Below, in pieces: positions 1 to 8,665 of a DNA stretch of 64,000 nt. How positions within the stretch are numbered: the first letter of the stretch is position 1; the number at the start of each line of letters is the position of its first letter. The position numbers were made by a program, and so were the translations under genes. Source of the DNA: Streptomyces venezuelae (GTDB lineage Bacteria > Actinomycetota > Actinomycetes > Streptomycetales > Streptomycetaceae); assembly GCF_008642355.1 (NCBI RefSeq), contig NZ_CP029193.1, positions 3,682,001 through 3,746,000 of the forward strand. The letters are read 5' to 3'. The notes below the pieces were generated by a model. The model was not told where the DNA came from. It searched no databases and was given only the letters and a program-made list of their open reading frames with translations.

Positions 1-2
1 GC

Positions 3-170
3 TGGGTCCTGCCGCTCGCCGCCCTCATCGGACCCGTGATGCTGCTGGTCTCCGACACCCTCGGGCGGATCGTCTTCCCGCCCAGCGAGGTGCCCGCCGG
101 GGTGATGACCGCGCTCATCGGGGTGCCGTTCCTCGTGATGCTCGTCCGCAGGAAGACGGTGGCGGCATGA
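3..170 (+). CDS. FecCD-family siderophore ABC permease, C-terminal fragment
   Basis: This is the last 55 residues of a permease whose start lies upstream of the window. The visible part has a hydrophobic helix, then the GRxxFPPxEVPxG-type segment and a final helix ending in a short basic tail, which is the standard C-terminus of FecCD/BtuC-type membrane subunits for siderophore or Fe3+ import. Its stop overlaps the next start as ATGA, so the two permeases are translationally coupled and should form a heterodimer. Partial because of the window edge, not because of damage. Confidence 0.9.
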   Translation, partial: WVLPLAALIGPVMLLVSDTLGRIVFPPSEVPAGVMTALIGVPFLVMLVRRKTVAA

Positions 171-1240
171 GCGCCGTCACCGGGGCGCAGGGGGTCCGGC
201 CCGCCGGGTACGCGGTGCTGCGGGTGCGCCGGGCCGCCCTCCTCGTGCACCGCAGGGCCGCCGGTGTCGCCGTGGCCCTCGCCCTGCTGCTCGCGGCGAG
301 CTGTCTCGCGTACCTCTGCGTCGGTGAGTCCTTCGTCCATCCCGTCGACGCCCTCGAAGTCGTCTTCGGGCAGCCCTCCCCCGACGAGCTGGTCGTGGGC
401 ACGCTCCGCGAACCCCGCATGGTGCTCGGGCTGCTCGTCGGCGCCGCGTTCGGGGTGGCCGGAGCGCTCATCCAGACCGTCGCCCGCAACCCCCTCGCCA
501 GCCCCGACATCATCGGCATCAGTCACGGCGCGAGCGCGCTGACCGTCGGCGCGATGACCTTCGGCGTCACCTCGTACACCGTCCTGCCCCTCCTGTCCGT
601 CCTCGGCGGGATCGCCGCTGCCGCGCTCGTGTACGTCTTCGCGTGGCGCGGCGGACTGCACGCCGCCCGCTTCGTCCTCATCGGCATCGGCTTCGCCATC
701 GCCCTCCGCTCGGTCACCACGCTCTTCATGACCAAGGGCGACTACCTCGTCGCCCAGCAGGCGCAGATCTGGATGACCGGCTCCCTCAACGGCCGCGGCT
801 GGAACGAGGCGAACCCGCTCGCCCTGACCCTGCTCGTGCTGCTGCCCTTCGTCCTGTGGGCGGCCCGCGCCCAGCGCGCGGCCGGCCTGGACGACGACAC
901 GGCGACGGCCCTCGGGACGCGCCTCGGCCGCGTACGCCTCGGGCTCGTCCTCCTCGGCGTCGTCCTCGCCTCCGTGGCGACCGGCGCGGCGGGACCCGTC
1001 GACTTCGTGGCGCTCCTCGCCCCGCAGACCGCCCGCAGACTCACCCGCACCGCGCAGCTCCCGCTGCTGTGCTCCGCGCTGCTCGGCGCCCTGATCGTCG
1101 TCCTCGCCGACCTGCTCGCCCGGCGGCTCTTCTCCCCCACCGAGCTGCCCGTCGGCGTCCTCACCGCGGCCGTCGGAGCGCCCTACCTGATCTGGCTCAT
1201 CGTCCGCAGCCGCTCCGTACGCCCTGGAGGCACGCCGTGA
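167..1240 (+). CDS. FecCD-family siderophore/iron ABC transporter permease
   Basis: Membrane subunit of 357 residues, normal length for the BtuC/FecCD family. It has a cytoplasmic basic N-terminus, about ten hydrophobic segments, the family signature [16 protein letters not shown] near residues 108-123 and the [15 protein letters not shown] region near residue 270, followed by an FSPTELPVG loop like that of its upstream partner. The ATG overlaps the preceding stop, and its own stop overlaps the GTG of the ATPase (GTGA). With the flanking genes it forms a four-gene Fe3+-siderophore importer. The substrate cannot be told from sequence; any iron-box promoter would lie outside the window. Confidence 0.93.
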   Translation: MSAVTGAQGVRPAGYAVLRVRRAALLVHRRAAGVAVALALLLAASCLAYLCVGESFVHPVDALEVVFGQPSPDELVVGTLREPRMVLGLLVGAAFGVAGALIQTVARNPLASPDIIGISHGASALTVGAMTFGVTSYTVLPLLSVLGGIAAAALVYVFAWRGGLHAARFVLIGIGFAIALRSVTTLFMTKGDYLVAQQAQIWMTGSLNGRGWNEANPLALTLLVLLPFVLWAARAQRAAGLDDDTATALGTRLGRVRLGLVLLGVVLASVATGAAGPVDFVALLAPQTARRLTRTAQLPLLCSALLGALIVVLADLLARRLFSPTELPVGVLTAAVGAPYLIWLIVRSRSVRPGGTP

Positions 1241-2061
1241 CCGCCGCCCGCCTGACGGCCCGCGAGCTGACCCTCGCCTACGAGGACCGCACGGTCGTGG
1301 ACCGCCTCGACCTCACCATCCCCGACGGCAAGGTCACCGTGATCGTCGGCCCCAACGCCTGCGGCAAGTCCACCACGCTGCGGGCCCTCGGCCGCCTCCT
1401 CAAGCCGCGGAGCGGCGCCGTCCTCCTCGACGGCGCGTCCCTCGCCACGCTCCCCACGAAGAGGATCGCCCGGCAGATCGGGCTGCTTCCGCAGACACCC
1501 GTGGCGCCCGAGGCGATCACCGTCGCCGACCTCGTGGCGCGCGGCCGCCAGCCGCATCAGCGCTGGTGGCAGCAGTGGTCCGACGCGGACGAGAAGGCGG
1601 TGACGGAGGCGATGGAGCGCACCGACGTCGTCCCGCTCGCCGAACGCCCCGTCGACGAGCTGTCGGGCGGCCAGCGCCAGCGCGTGTGGATCGCGATGGC
1701 CCTCGCCCAGGACACCGACCTGCTCCTCCTCGACGAGCCGACCACCTACCTCGACATCTCGCACCAGGTGGAAGTCCTCGACCTGGTGCGCCAGTTGAAC
1801 CACGAACGCGGTCGCACGGTCGTGGTCGTGCTGCACGACCTGAACCAGGCCGCGCGCTACGCCGACCACCTCGTCGCCATGAAGTCCGGCGAGGTCGTCG
1901 CGGAGGGCGCGCCCGCGAAAGTCGTCACCGAGGAACTCGTGCGCGAGGTCTTCGGGCTGGAGTGCGTGGTGGTCCCCGACCCGGTGACCGGCTCCCCGCT
2001 GGTCGTCCCCGGGGCGCCGTGGTCCACGACCGCTCCCCGGCGGCTGCCCCCGTCCGCCTGA
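1237..2061 (+). CDS. Iron-siderophore ABC transporter ATP-binding protein
   Basis: ATPase of 274 residues that powers the two FecCD permeases. Visible motifs are Walker [10 protein letters not shown] (38-46), signature LSGGQ (143-147), Walker B LLLLDEPT (163-170) and the H-loop [13 protein letters not shown], which is typical of FepC/FhuC-type siderophore ATPases. The GTG start at 1237 overlaps the permease stop by 4 nt, which fixes the start. The C-terminal tail after residue 250 is Pro-rich and unconserved. Cytoplasmic, membrane-associated. Confidence 0.95.
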   Translation: MTAARLTARELTLAYEDRTVVDRLDLTIPDGKVTVIVGPNACGKSTTLRALGRLLKPRSGAVLLDGASLATLPTKRIARQIGLLPQTPVAPEAITVADLVARGRQPHQRWWQQWSDADEKAVTEAMERTDVVPLAERPVDELSGGQRQRVWIAMALAQDTDLLLLDEPTTYLDISHQVEVLDLVRQLNHERGRTVVVVLHDLNQAARYADHLVAMKSGEVVAEGAPAKVVTEELVREVFGLECVVVPDPVTGSPLVVPGAPWSTTAPRRLPPSA

Positions 2062-2120
2062 CCCCGTGAGATCCCGCCTGAACCGACGAGATCCCGCCTG
2101 ACCCCATGAAAGGCGTCCCC

Positions 2121-3113
2121 ATGCCCCACTCCCGCACCCCCCTCCATCGCCACCGCGCGCTCCTCACCGGCTCGCTGGCCCTCACCGGCGCGCTCGCGCT
2201 GACCGCCTGCGGCTCGTCGGACTCCGACGGGAACGGCACGGCCGCGGGCTCCGGCGGGACCCACACCGTCAAGACGGCCATGGGCGACGTGAAAGTGCCC
2301 GTGAACCCGCGCCGCGTCGTCGTCCTCGACACCGCCGAACTGGACTCCGCGATCACCCTCGGCGTGAAACCGGTCGGCGCCACGCACGTCGAGGCGTCGT
2401 CCGGCTTCCCGGGCTACCTGCCGAAGGACGAGGTCAGCGGCGTCAAGGACGTCGGCGAGATGATGACGCCCAACATGGAGGCCATCGCCGCCCTGAAGCC
2501 CGACCTGATCCTGACGTCGAAGATCCGGCACGCCGCCAAGTACGACCAGCTCAAGGCGATCGCCCCGACCGTCATGACGGAGACGACCGGCTACCCCTGG
2601 AAGGAGAACTTCCAGGTGCACGCCGACGCGCTCGGCAAGCGGGCCGAGGCGAAGAAGGTCGTCGCCGACTACACGGCACACACCAAGAAGGTCACCAGGG
2701 CCATCGGCGGGCCTGCGAAGGCCGAGCAGACGAAGGTCAACGTCCTGCGCTTCATCGAGGGCGCCGACATCCGCCTCTACGGCGACCGGAGCTACATCGC
2801 GACCCTCCTCAAGGACGTCGGCCTCGGCCGCGCCCCCATCTCCGCCAAGGCCAAGGACGGCTTCTCCTACGACCTGTCCCCCGAGAAGATCGACCTCGCG
2901 GACACCGACGTCATCTTCCGCTCCACGTACGGTGATCCGAAGAAGTCCAAGGAGACGCAGACCGTCGGCAGCGGCCTGTGGAAGAACATGAAGGCGGTGA
3001 GGTCCGGCAACGTCCACACCGTCGACGACGAGCTGTGGATCCAGGGCATCGGCTATACCGCCGCGGACCGCATCCTCGACGAGATGCAGGCCGACCTCAC
3101 GAAGAAGAAGTAG
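2121..3113 (+). CDS. Iron-siderophore-binding lipoprotein (ABC substrate-binding protein)
   Basis: Secreted, lipid-anchored receptor of about 330 residues for the ABC importer just upstream. It opens with a basic n-region, a hydrophobic core and a lipobox LTAC, then a Gly/Ser-rich linker and a periplasmic-binding-protein type III fold (VKVPVNPRRVVVLDTAELDSA, later PNMEAIAALKPDLILTS and the C-terminal GYTAADRILDEM). I chose ATG 2121 because AAAGG sits about 8 nt upstream; an in-frame ATG at 2106 lacks a clear ribosome binding site. The 59-nt gap after the ATPase carries no visible terminator, so it is probably co-transcribed. Confidence 0.93.
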   Translation: MPHSRTPLHRHRALLTGSLALTGALALTACGSSDSDGNGTAAGSGGTHTVKTAMGDVKVPVNPRRVVVLDTAELDSAITLGVKPVGATHVEASSGFPGYLPKDEVSGVKDVGEMMTPNMEAIAALKPDLILTSKIRHAAKYDQLKAIAPTVMTETTGYPWKENFQVHADALGKRAEAKKVVADYTAHTKKVTRAIGGPAKAEQTKVNVLRFIEGADIRLYGDRSYIATLLKDVGLGRAPISAKAKDGFSYDLSPEKIDLADTDVIFRSTYGDPKKSKETQTVGSGLWKNMKAVRSGNVHTVDDELWIQGIGYTAADRILDEMQADLTKKK

Positions 3114-3125
3114 CGGGGCGACCGC

Positions 3126-4238
3126 TCACGGCCGTTGCCGCTGCGACCTCCACAGCAGGAACAGCGCGGAGGCGACGGCCGCCCCCCGCACCACCCACGG
3201 CCACGTGTCCGCGATGGCGTCGCTCATGTGCCCGTCCCTGACCGGGTCGCCCCACCGTCCGTCGCTCCGCCCCCACAGCCAGGTGATCCCCGCCGCCACC
3301 GCGAGGACCGGCAGCCCGATCACGGCGAACTTCACCTCGGCGCGGGTCAGCCTGCGGGAGGCGTACGCGATCAGCCAGCCGACGCCGAGGACCACGAGGT
3401 TGCCGAGGACCGCGCCGACCGTGAGGAGCGCGGCGGCCAGCAGGAGCAGCGGATTGCTGAACGTCGGCCCCGTGTCGGCGCCGGTCCGCACCCGGGGCAG
3501 CCGCCACCGGCGCCGGCCCGGCTCCTCCACGGCTTCCTCGTACGCGGCCTCCTCCTCGCCCTCTTCCTCCTCCTCGGCCGCCTCCTCGTCCTCGACCGCC
3601 TTCCTGGCGCCCGCGCCCGCCTTGGCCGGGGGCTTGAGGAGTTCGGGGATCTCGATGCCGCCGACGAAGCCGGGGACGCTGTCGGCGTGGCCGAACGGGC
3701 TGCTGTCCACGCGCCACCAGTCGGGCTGCGCGTCGCTGGGCCCCAGTTCGTCGACGCCCGCGAGGTGCGGTGGCGCGGCGCCCTCGAAGAGGTCCGGTGC
3801 GCGGCGCGGGTCGGGGACCTGCGCGGCCTGCGTGGTCTCCGTGGTCTCCGTGGCCCCTTGAGTCCGTGGCGCCCTTCTGGCGGGGCGGCGGGGCTTCGGT
3901 ACGCGCAGGGCGCGCGGTTTCGCCGGTACGTCGCCGGGCGCGTGACCTGGCGTGTGTCCGGGGGTGGTCCCCGGCGTGTGTCCCGGTACGTCACTCGCTG
4001 CGTCCCCGGACGTGCCGCCCGCCGCCTCCACGACCTCCTCCGGCGTGCCGAGACGGGCGAGGATGCGCCGGACGGAGGCGGGGCTGTCACCGGTGGCCCC
4101 GCCCCTGCCCCGGTCGATCCGGTTCCGCAGGTCGGCGACCAGCCGCATCCGGTCGCCGGACGGCAACTGCCGCTGCTGGGCCAGGTCTCCGACCCGGCTC
4201 AGATAGTCGTAGACCAGCTGATCGCTCTCGATCCCCAC
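3126..4238 (-). CDS. Membrane protein with N-terminal HAAS-like domain
   Basis: Unrecognised at function level, 370 residues. Residues 1-70 (LVYDYLSRVGDLAQQ, then a stretch ending ILARLGTPEEVVEAA) resemble the HAAS/DUF1700-type helical domain found with PadR-linked membrane proteins. Residues 75-250 are low complexity: a run of short TPGHTPG repeats, then Pro/Arg-rich and Glu-rich acidic stretches. The C-terminal 110 residues hold three to four hydrophobic segments separated by basic loops. Convergent with the lipoprotein gene, only 12 nt apart. A PadR-type partner is not adjacent here. It may be a membrane regulator, but that is inference. Confidence 0.7.
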   Translation of the reverse strand: MGIESDQLVYDYLSRVGDLAQQRQLPSGDRMRLVADLRNRIDRGRGGATGDSPASVRRILARLGTPEEVVEAAGGTSGDAASDVPGHTPGTTPGHTPGHAPGDVPAKPRALRVPKPRRPARRAPRTQGATETTETTQAAQVPDPRRAPDLFEGAAPPHLAGVDELGPSDAQPDWWRVDSSPFGHADSVPGFVGGIEIPELLKPPAKAGAGARKAVEDEEAAEEEEEGEEEAAYEEAVEEPGRRRWRLPRVRTGADTGPTFSNPLLLLAAALLTVGAVLGNLVVLGVGWLIAYASRRLTRAEVKFAVIGLPVLAVAAGITWLWGRSDGRWGDPVRDGHMSDAIADTWPWVVRGAAVASALFLLWRSQRQRP

Positions 4239-4437
4239 GAAGTCCCCTCCGGGGCGGCAGCGTTGACGCGCCGCGGTTGTACCACCCAGCGCTCTCGACG
4301 GTACCTTCTCCGGGGACCCTAGGGGTCGCTCTCCGTCTCAAGGTGTACGGGCTCCCCCGCAGGTTGCACCCCAGGCCGAGGAGCGGGTTGCACCGCAGGC
4401 CGATGCGCGGGGGACGCGCGAAAACCATCATGGACAC

Positions 4438-4626
4438 ATGAGCGCAACCACCTTCACCCCCGCGTCCGTCCAGCCGTCCGCCGACCCCGGATCCGTGCCG
4501 CACGGCGCCCCGCATCCGCGCGGCATCGGCGGCGCGCTGCGCGCCGCCAAGGTCCTCGTGAGCGCCGCGTTCGGCGTCGTCGTGCTCGGCGAGTTCGCCG
4601 AGGAAGCGGGCGTACGGCCCCGCTGA
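4438..4626 (+). CDS. Small hypothetical protein (62 aa)
   Basis: A 62-residue protein with a Pro/Ser-rich N-terminus and one moderately hydrophobic segment (KVLVSAAFGVVVLGEFAEEAG) near the C-terminus. It lies in the divergent gap after the HAAS-like membrane gene and 72 nt before the glycosyltransferase. Third-position GC is high, consistent with real coding, but no clear ribosome binding site precedes the ATG. It could be a small membrane-associated peptide; I do not recognise a family. Confidence 0.45.
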   Translation: MSATTFTPASVQPSADPGSVPHGAPHPRGIGGALRAAKVLVSAAFGVVVLGEFAEEAGVRPR

Positions 4627-4698
4627 CGGTCCGCCGGGCCGGGGCACGCCCGACCCGTCCACCGCCGCCCACGGACCCCGGTCCACTAAAGTCACGCC

Positions 4699-5904
4699 GT
4701 GAAAGCACGGATCGTGACGACTCGCTCACTCCCCGCGGCCTGCGTGCTGCTCGCGGTCTCCCTGACCGCCCTGGCCGTTCTCTGCGCCGTCCAGCACGTC
4801 CCGATGGCCGACACCCTGGTCTACCGGGCCGAGGGCGCCGCCGTCGCCAACGGCAGCGACCTGTACGGGTTCACCGTCACCGAGTGGGAACTGCCCGCCA
4901 CCTACCCGCCGTTCGCCGCGATCCTCTTCGTCCCGACGACCTGGCTGCCCCTGGGCGCCCTGAAGACCGTCTTCCTCGTCGGCAACGTCGCCCTCCTCGC
5001 CCTCCTGGTCCGCCTCTCCTGCAGGCTGGCCGGTCTTCCCGTCCGCGCGCCGTTCCTCTGCGCCGCGACCGCCCTCGCCCTGTGGCTCGAACCCGTCTTC
5101 CAGACCGTCCTGTTCGGCCAGATCAACCTCGCGCTCGCCTGCCTGGTCCTGTGGGACCTCACCCGGCCGCCCGGCGCCGTCGGCAAGGGGTTCGCGGTCG
5201 GTGTCGCGGCCGGCATCAAGCTGACGCCGGCCGTGTTCATCGGCTATCTCCTGCTGCGGGGGCGCGTGCGCGAGGCGGGTGTGGCAGCCGCCGCGTTCGT
5301 CGGCACCGTGCTGCTCGGCGCGCTGGTGCTGCCCGGCGCGAGCGTCGACTTCTGGACGCGGCGGGTCTTCGAGACGGGCCGGGTCGGCAAGGCGTGGATC
5401 GTCGACAACCAGTCGCTGCAGGGCCTCGTCGCGCGTCTCCTGCACGACGCGCAGCCGGGCGCGGCGTGGGCGGTCCCGGCGGCCGTGACGGCCCTCGTCG
5501 GCCTCTGGCTGGTCCGCCGCGCGCCGGACGAGCCGCGCGCGCTGCTCCTGGCCGCCTTCACGGCGCTGCTGGTCTCCCCGATCAGCTGGTCGCACCACTG
5601 GGTGTGGTGCGTACCGCTCCTGGCCGTCCTGCTCGCGGAGGGCCGCCCCCGCCCGGCGGCGACGGTGGCCCTCCTCTTCACGGCCCGCACGTTCTGGCTG
5701 CTCCCGCACGAAGGCGCCCTGGACCTCCACCTGCCGTGGTGGCAGCAGGCGTTGGCGTCCCCCTACGCGCTGCTCGCACTGGCGGCCTGGCCGGTGCTGT
5801 GGGCCTCAGTCCTCGGGCAGCAGAATGTCCGCGTCGCCGAACACCCGAAGGACGACGAGGAGCGGGCGGCCGCGCGACACCGTGTACTCAGCCACGAGCT
5901 GTGA
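4699..5904 (+). CDS. DUF2029/GT87 family GT-C membrane glycosyltransferase
   Basis: Multi-pass protein of 401 residues with about ten hydrophobic helices. The first extracytoplasmic loop carries the conserved acidic signature MADTLVYRAEG (residues 36-46), followed by YPPFAAILFVPTTWLP and later NQSLQGLVARLL and SPISWSHHWVW, all typical of the polyprenyl-phosphomannose-dependent alpha-mannosyltransferase-like family (DUF2029, GT87). It probably transfers a sugar from a polyprenyl phosphate donor to a cell-envelope acceptor; the acceptor is unknown. GTG start. The last 33 codons overlap a minus-strand coding-like sequence, so the true C-terminus may have been extended by read-through into neighbouring DNA. 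Confidence 0.85.
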   Translation: MKARIVTTRSLPAACVLLAVSLTALAVLCAVQHVPMADTLVYRAEGAAVANGSDLYGFTVTEWELPATYPPFAAILFVPTTWLPLGALKTVFLVGNVALLALLVRLSCRLAGLPVRAPFLCAATALALWLEPVFQTVLFGQINLALACLVLWDLTRPPGAVGKGFAVGVAAGIKLTPAVFIGYLLLRGRVREAGVAAAAFVGTVLLGALVLPGASVDFWTRRVFETGRVGKAWIVDNQSLQGLVARLLHDAQPGAAWAVPAAVTALVGLWLVRRAPDEPRALLLAAFTALLVSPISWSHHWVWCVPLLAVLLAEGRPRPAATVALLFTARTFWLLPHEGALDLHLPWWQQALASPYALLALAAWPVLWASVLGQQNVRVAEHPKDDEERAAARHRVLSHEL

Positions 5905-5982
5905 GGTCAGCCGGATCTCCCGGTCCTGCTCGCCGATACCGATCGGCCGGGAGTGCTCGGTGCACGGATCGCGCGCGAGCAT
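5806..5982 (-). pseudogene. RelE/ParE-like toxin remnant or short CDS
   Basis: Reading this strand gives a protein-like stretch with MLARDP, REIRLTSQLVAEYTVSRGR and PLLVVLRVFGDADILLPED, the pattern of the C-terminal two thirds of a RelE/ParE-fold protein (residue-rich beta strands ending in LVVLRVF). A family member would need about 20 more N-terminal residues. In that frame there is no ATG, GTG or TTG between the helicase stop at 6072 and this ATG at 5982, so the gene is either N-terminally lost or begins with a rare codon. No antitoxin is visible. It overlaps the 3' end of the convergent glycosyltransferase by 99 nt. Confidence 0.4.
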
Positions 5983-6071
5983 CTCGACGGCCTTGTCGAA
6001 GGACGCCCTACGCGGGAGGCGGCCGGGAAACGCGCCGGCAGCCCCCGCCGTTTCTCCGTCCCGGCCGCCCC

Positions 6072-7715
6072 TCAGCCCCCGGCCAGCAGCTCGTCCGCGT
6101 CCACGATGCGGTAGGCGTAACCCTGCTCGGCGAGGAACCGCTGGCGGTGGGCGGCGAAGTCCTGGTCGATGGTGTCGCGCGCGACGACGGAGTAGAAGCG
6201 CGCCTCGTGCCCGTCGGCCTTGGGCCGCAGCACGCGCCCGAGCCGCTGCGCCTCCTCCTGCCGCGACCCGAACGTGCCGGACACCTGGATGGCGACGGTC
6301 GCCTCGGGCAGGTCGATGGAGAAGTTGGCGACCTTGGAGACGACGAGGACGGAGATCTCGCCCTCGCGGAACGCGTCGAAGAGCTTCTCGCGCTGCGCGT
6401 TGGTCGTCTCGCCCTTGATGACGGGCGCGTCGAGGTGTTCGCCGAGCTCGTCGAGCTGGTCGATGTACTGCCCGATGACGAGGGTCTGCTCGCCCGCGTG
6501 TTTCCTGACGAGCGCCTCCGTCACCTTCCGCTTGGTGGCGGTGGTGGCACAGAAGCGGTACTTCTCCTCCGCCTCCGCCGTGGCGTACGCGAGCCGTTCG
6601 CTGTCGGTGAGGTTGACCCGCACCTCGACGCAGTCGGCGGGCGCGATGTAGCCCTGCGCCTCGATCTCCTTCCACGGGGCGTCGAACCGCTTCGGCCCGA
6701 TGAGCGAGAAGACGTCGGACTCGCGCCCGTCCTCGCGCACGAGCGTCGCGGTGAGCCCGAGACGGCGCCGCGCCTGGAGGTCCGCGGTGAACTTGAAGAC
6801 GGGCGCGGGCAGCAGGTGCACCTCGTCGTAGATGACGAGGCCCCAGTCGCGCGAGTCGAAGAGTTCGAGGTGGGGGTAGATGCCCTTCCGCTTCGTCGTG
6901 AGCACCTGGTACGTGGCGATGGTGACGGGCCTGATCTCCTTGCGCGTCCCGCTGTACTCGCCGATCTCGTCCTCCGTCAGGGAGGTCCGCTTCACCAGTT
7001 CGTGCTTCCACTGGCGGGCGGAGACCGTGTTGGTGACGAGGATGAGCGTGGTCGCCTTGGCCTGCGCCATGGCTCCCGCGCCGACGAGGGTCTTGCCCGC
7101 ACCGCAGGGCAGGACGACGACACCGCTGCCGCCGTGCCAGAACCCCTCGACGGCCTGCTGCTGGTAGGGGCGCAGCGACCAGCCCGCCTCGTCCAGGTCG
7201 ATCTTGTGCGCCTCGCCGTCGACGTATCCGGCGAGGTCCTCGGCGGGCCAGCCCAGCTTCAGCAGCGTCTGCTTGATCTGGCCGCGCTCGGAGGGGTGCA
7301 CGGCGACGGTGTCCGGGTCGAGGCGGGCGCCGACGAGCGGCTGCACCTTCTTCGACCGCAGGATCTCCTCCAGGACCGGCCGGTCGGTGGTGGTGAGGAC
7401 GAGTCCGTGCGTGGGGTGCTTGGAGAGCGTGAGGCGTCCGTACCGCGCCATCGTCTCGGCGACGTCGACGAGCAGCGCGTGCGGCACCGGGTACCGCGAG
7501 AACTCCACGAGCGCGTCCACGACCTGCTCCGCGTCGTGCCCGGCGGCGCGCGCGTTCCACAGCCCGAGCGGGGTGACCCGGTAGGTGTGGATGTGCTCGG
7601 GCGCCCGCTCCAGCTCCGCGAACGGCGCGATGGCACGACGGCAGGCCTCCGCCTGCTCGTGGTCGACCTCGAGCAGGAGGGTCTTGTCCGACTGGACGAT
7701 GAGGGGACCGTTCAC
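6072..7715 (-). CDS. XPB-type DNA repair helicase (superfamily 2)
   Basis: A 547-residue helicase of the bacterial XPB/ERCC3 family. Residues 1-170 are the XPB damage-recognition-like region, followed by RecA1 with LRPYQQQAV (181-189), Walker A PCGAGKT (203-209), the DEVH box (297-300) and GLTATLVREDG (320-330). RecA2 carries VVSKVANFSIDLP and the arginine-finger region EEAQRLGRVLRPK. Start GTG 7715 follows AAAGGG at good spacing. In the cytoplasm it should translocate on duplex DNA; a role in repair is inferred from the eukaryotic family. A helicase-associated protein lies 1 kb away across the divergent promoter. Confidence 0.95.
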   Translation of the reverse strand: MNGPLIVQSDKTLLLEVDHEQAEACRRAIAPFAELERAPEHIHTYRVTPLGLWNARAAGHDAEQVVDALVEFSRYPVPHALLVDVAETMARYGRLTLSKHPTHGLVLTTTDRPVLEEILRSKKVQPLVGARLDPDTVAVHPSERGQIKQTLLKLGWPAEDLAGYVDGEAHKIDLDEAGWSLRPYQQQAVEGFWHGGSGVVVLPCGAGKTLVGAGAMAQAKATTLILVTNTVSARQWKHELVKRTSLTEDEIGEYSGTRKEIRPVTIATYQVLTTKRKGIYPHLELFDSRDWGLVIYDEVHLLPAPVFKFTADLQARRRLGLTATLVREDGRESDVFSLIGPKRFDAPWKEIEAQGYIAPADCVEVRVNLTDSERLAYATAEAEEKYRFCATTATKRKVTEALVRKHAGEQTLVIGQYIDQLDELGEHLDAPVIKGETTNAQREKLFDAFREGEISVLVVSKVANFSIDLPEATVAIQVSGTFGSRQEEAQRLGRVLRPKADGHEARFYSVVARDTIDQDFAAHRQRFLAEQGYAYRIVDADELLAGG

Positions 7716-7823
7716 GCGAGCGCCCTTTCCGTAGGCCAAACGTCCAGTGTGCCGCACCGGCGGCGGTACGCGCGGAGCGAAAGCGGCTGTACCGGGACGG
7801 GGCGCCGTCGCATGGTGGTGATC

Positions 7824-8579
7824 ATGCTGACCCGAGTCGCCGTCCTCTCCGACATCCATGGCGTCCTGCCCGCCCTCGAAGCCGTCCTCGCGGAGCCGGA
7901 GGTGCGGGCGGCGGACAAGGTGGTGCTGACCGGTGACATCACGGCGGGCCCGCAGCCCGCCGAGGTCCTCGACCGGCTGGCGGAGCTGGGCGACCGCGCC
8001 GTCCTGATCAGCGGCAACGCCGACCGCGAGCTGCTCGAATACCGCCGCGGCCACCGCGACACGATCCCCGACCCGATCGGCCCGTGGGCGGCCGGTCGGC
8101 TCCGCGCCGGCCACCTGGACCTCTTGGCCCGGCTCCCGCGGTCGGCGCGCCTCACACTCGCCGGCCTCGGCGACGTCCTGTTCTGCCACGCCACGCCCCG
8201 CGACGACGAGGAGGTCGTCCTGGTCGACTCCCGGCCCGAACGGTGGGCGGAAGTCCTCGACGGCGTCGACCCGGCCGTACGCACGGTGGTCTGCGGCCAC
8301 ACCCACATGCCGTTCGTCCGCCTCGCCCACGGCCGCACGGTCGTCAACCCCGGCAGCGTAGGCATGCCCTACGGCCGCGCGGGCGCCCACTGGGCCCTCC
8401 TGGGCCCCGGCATCGACCTGCGCACCACGCCGTACGACATCGACGCCGCCGTCACCCGCCTGACCCGGGAGTGCGACTACCCCGGCGTCGCGGAGTGGGC
8501 CGACCATTACTTGCGGGCCCGCGACAGCGACACGGAGGCGCTCGCGGTGTTCGGGCCGCTGGACGGGCGGCAGGGGTAG
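7824..8579 (+). CDS. Calcineurin-like metallophosphoesterase (YfcE/MJ0936 type)
   Basis: Cytoplasmic protein of 251 residues. All metal-binding motifs are present in order: SDIHG (9-13), LTGDITAGP, ISGNAD, CHATP and GHTHMPF, then NPGSVGMPYG. This is the compact class found in YfcE-like phosphodiesterases, which hydrolyse phosphodiester or phosphomonoester bonds; the natural substrate is unknown. ATG 7824 and ATG 7812 are both in frame; I prefer 7824 because homologues of this fold begin only a few residues before the SDIHG motif. Transcribed divergently from the helicase. Confidence 0.9.
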   Translation: MLTRVAVLSDIHGVLPALEAVLAEPEVRAADKVVLTGDITAGPQPAEVLDRLAELGDRAVLISGNADRELLEYRRGHRDTIPDPIGPWAAGRLRAGHLDLLARLPRSARLTLAGLGDVLFCHATPRDDEEVVLVDSRPERWAEVLDGVDPAVRTVVCGHTHMPFVRLAHGRTVVNPGSVGMPYGRAGAHWALLGPGIDLRTTPYDIDAAVTRLTRECDYPGVAEWADHYLRARDSDTEALAVFGPLDGRQG

Positions 8580-8665
8580 GGGCTCCGGGGGGCGCGTGTG
8601 TGCGGACGGTCCCGCACGGGCGTCAGCACACCGGGGATCCGGCCCGACCCGCTACCGTGAACCGG

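Noticed and set aside
4884-7823. Very long plus-strand frame before the phosphoesterase
   Set aside because: Antisense/out-of-frame reading of the glycosyltransferase and XPB helicase genes; composition is typical of shadow frames in high-GC DNA.
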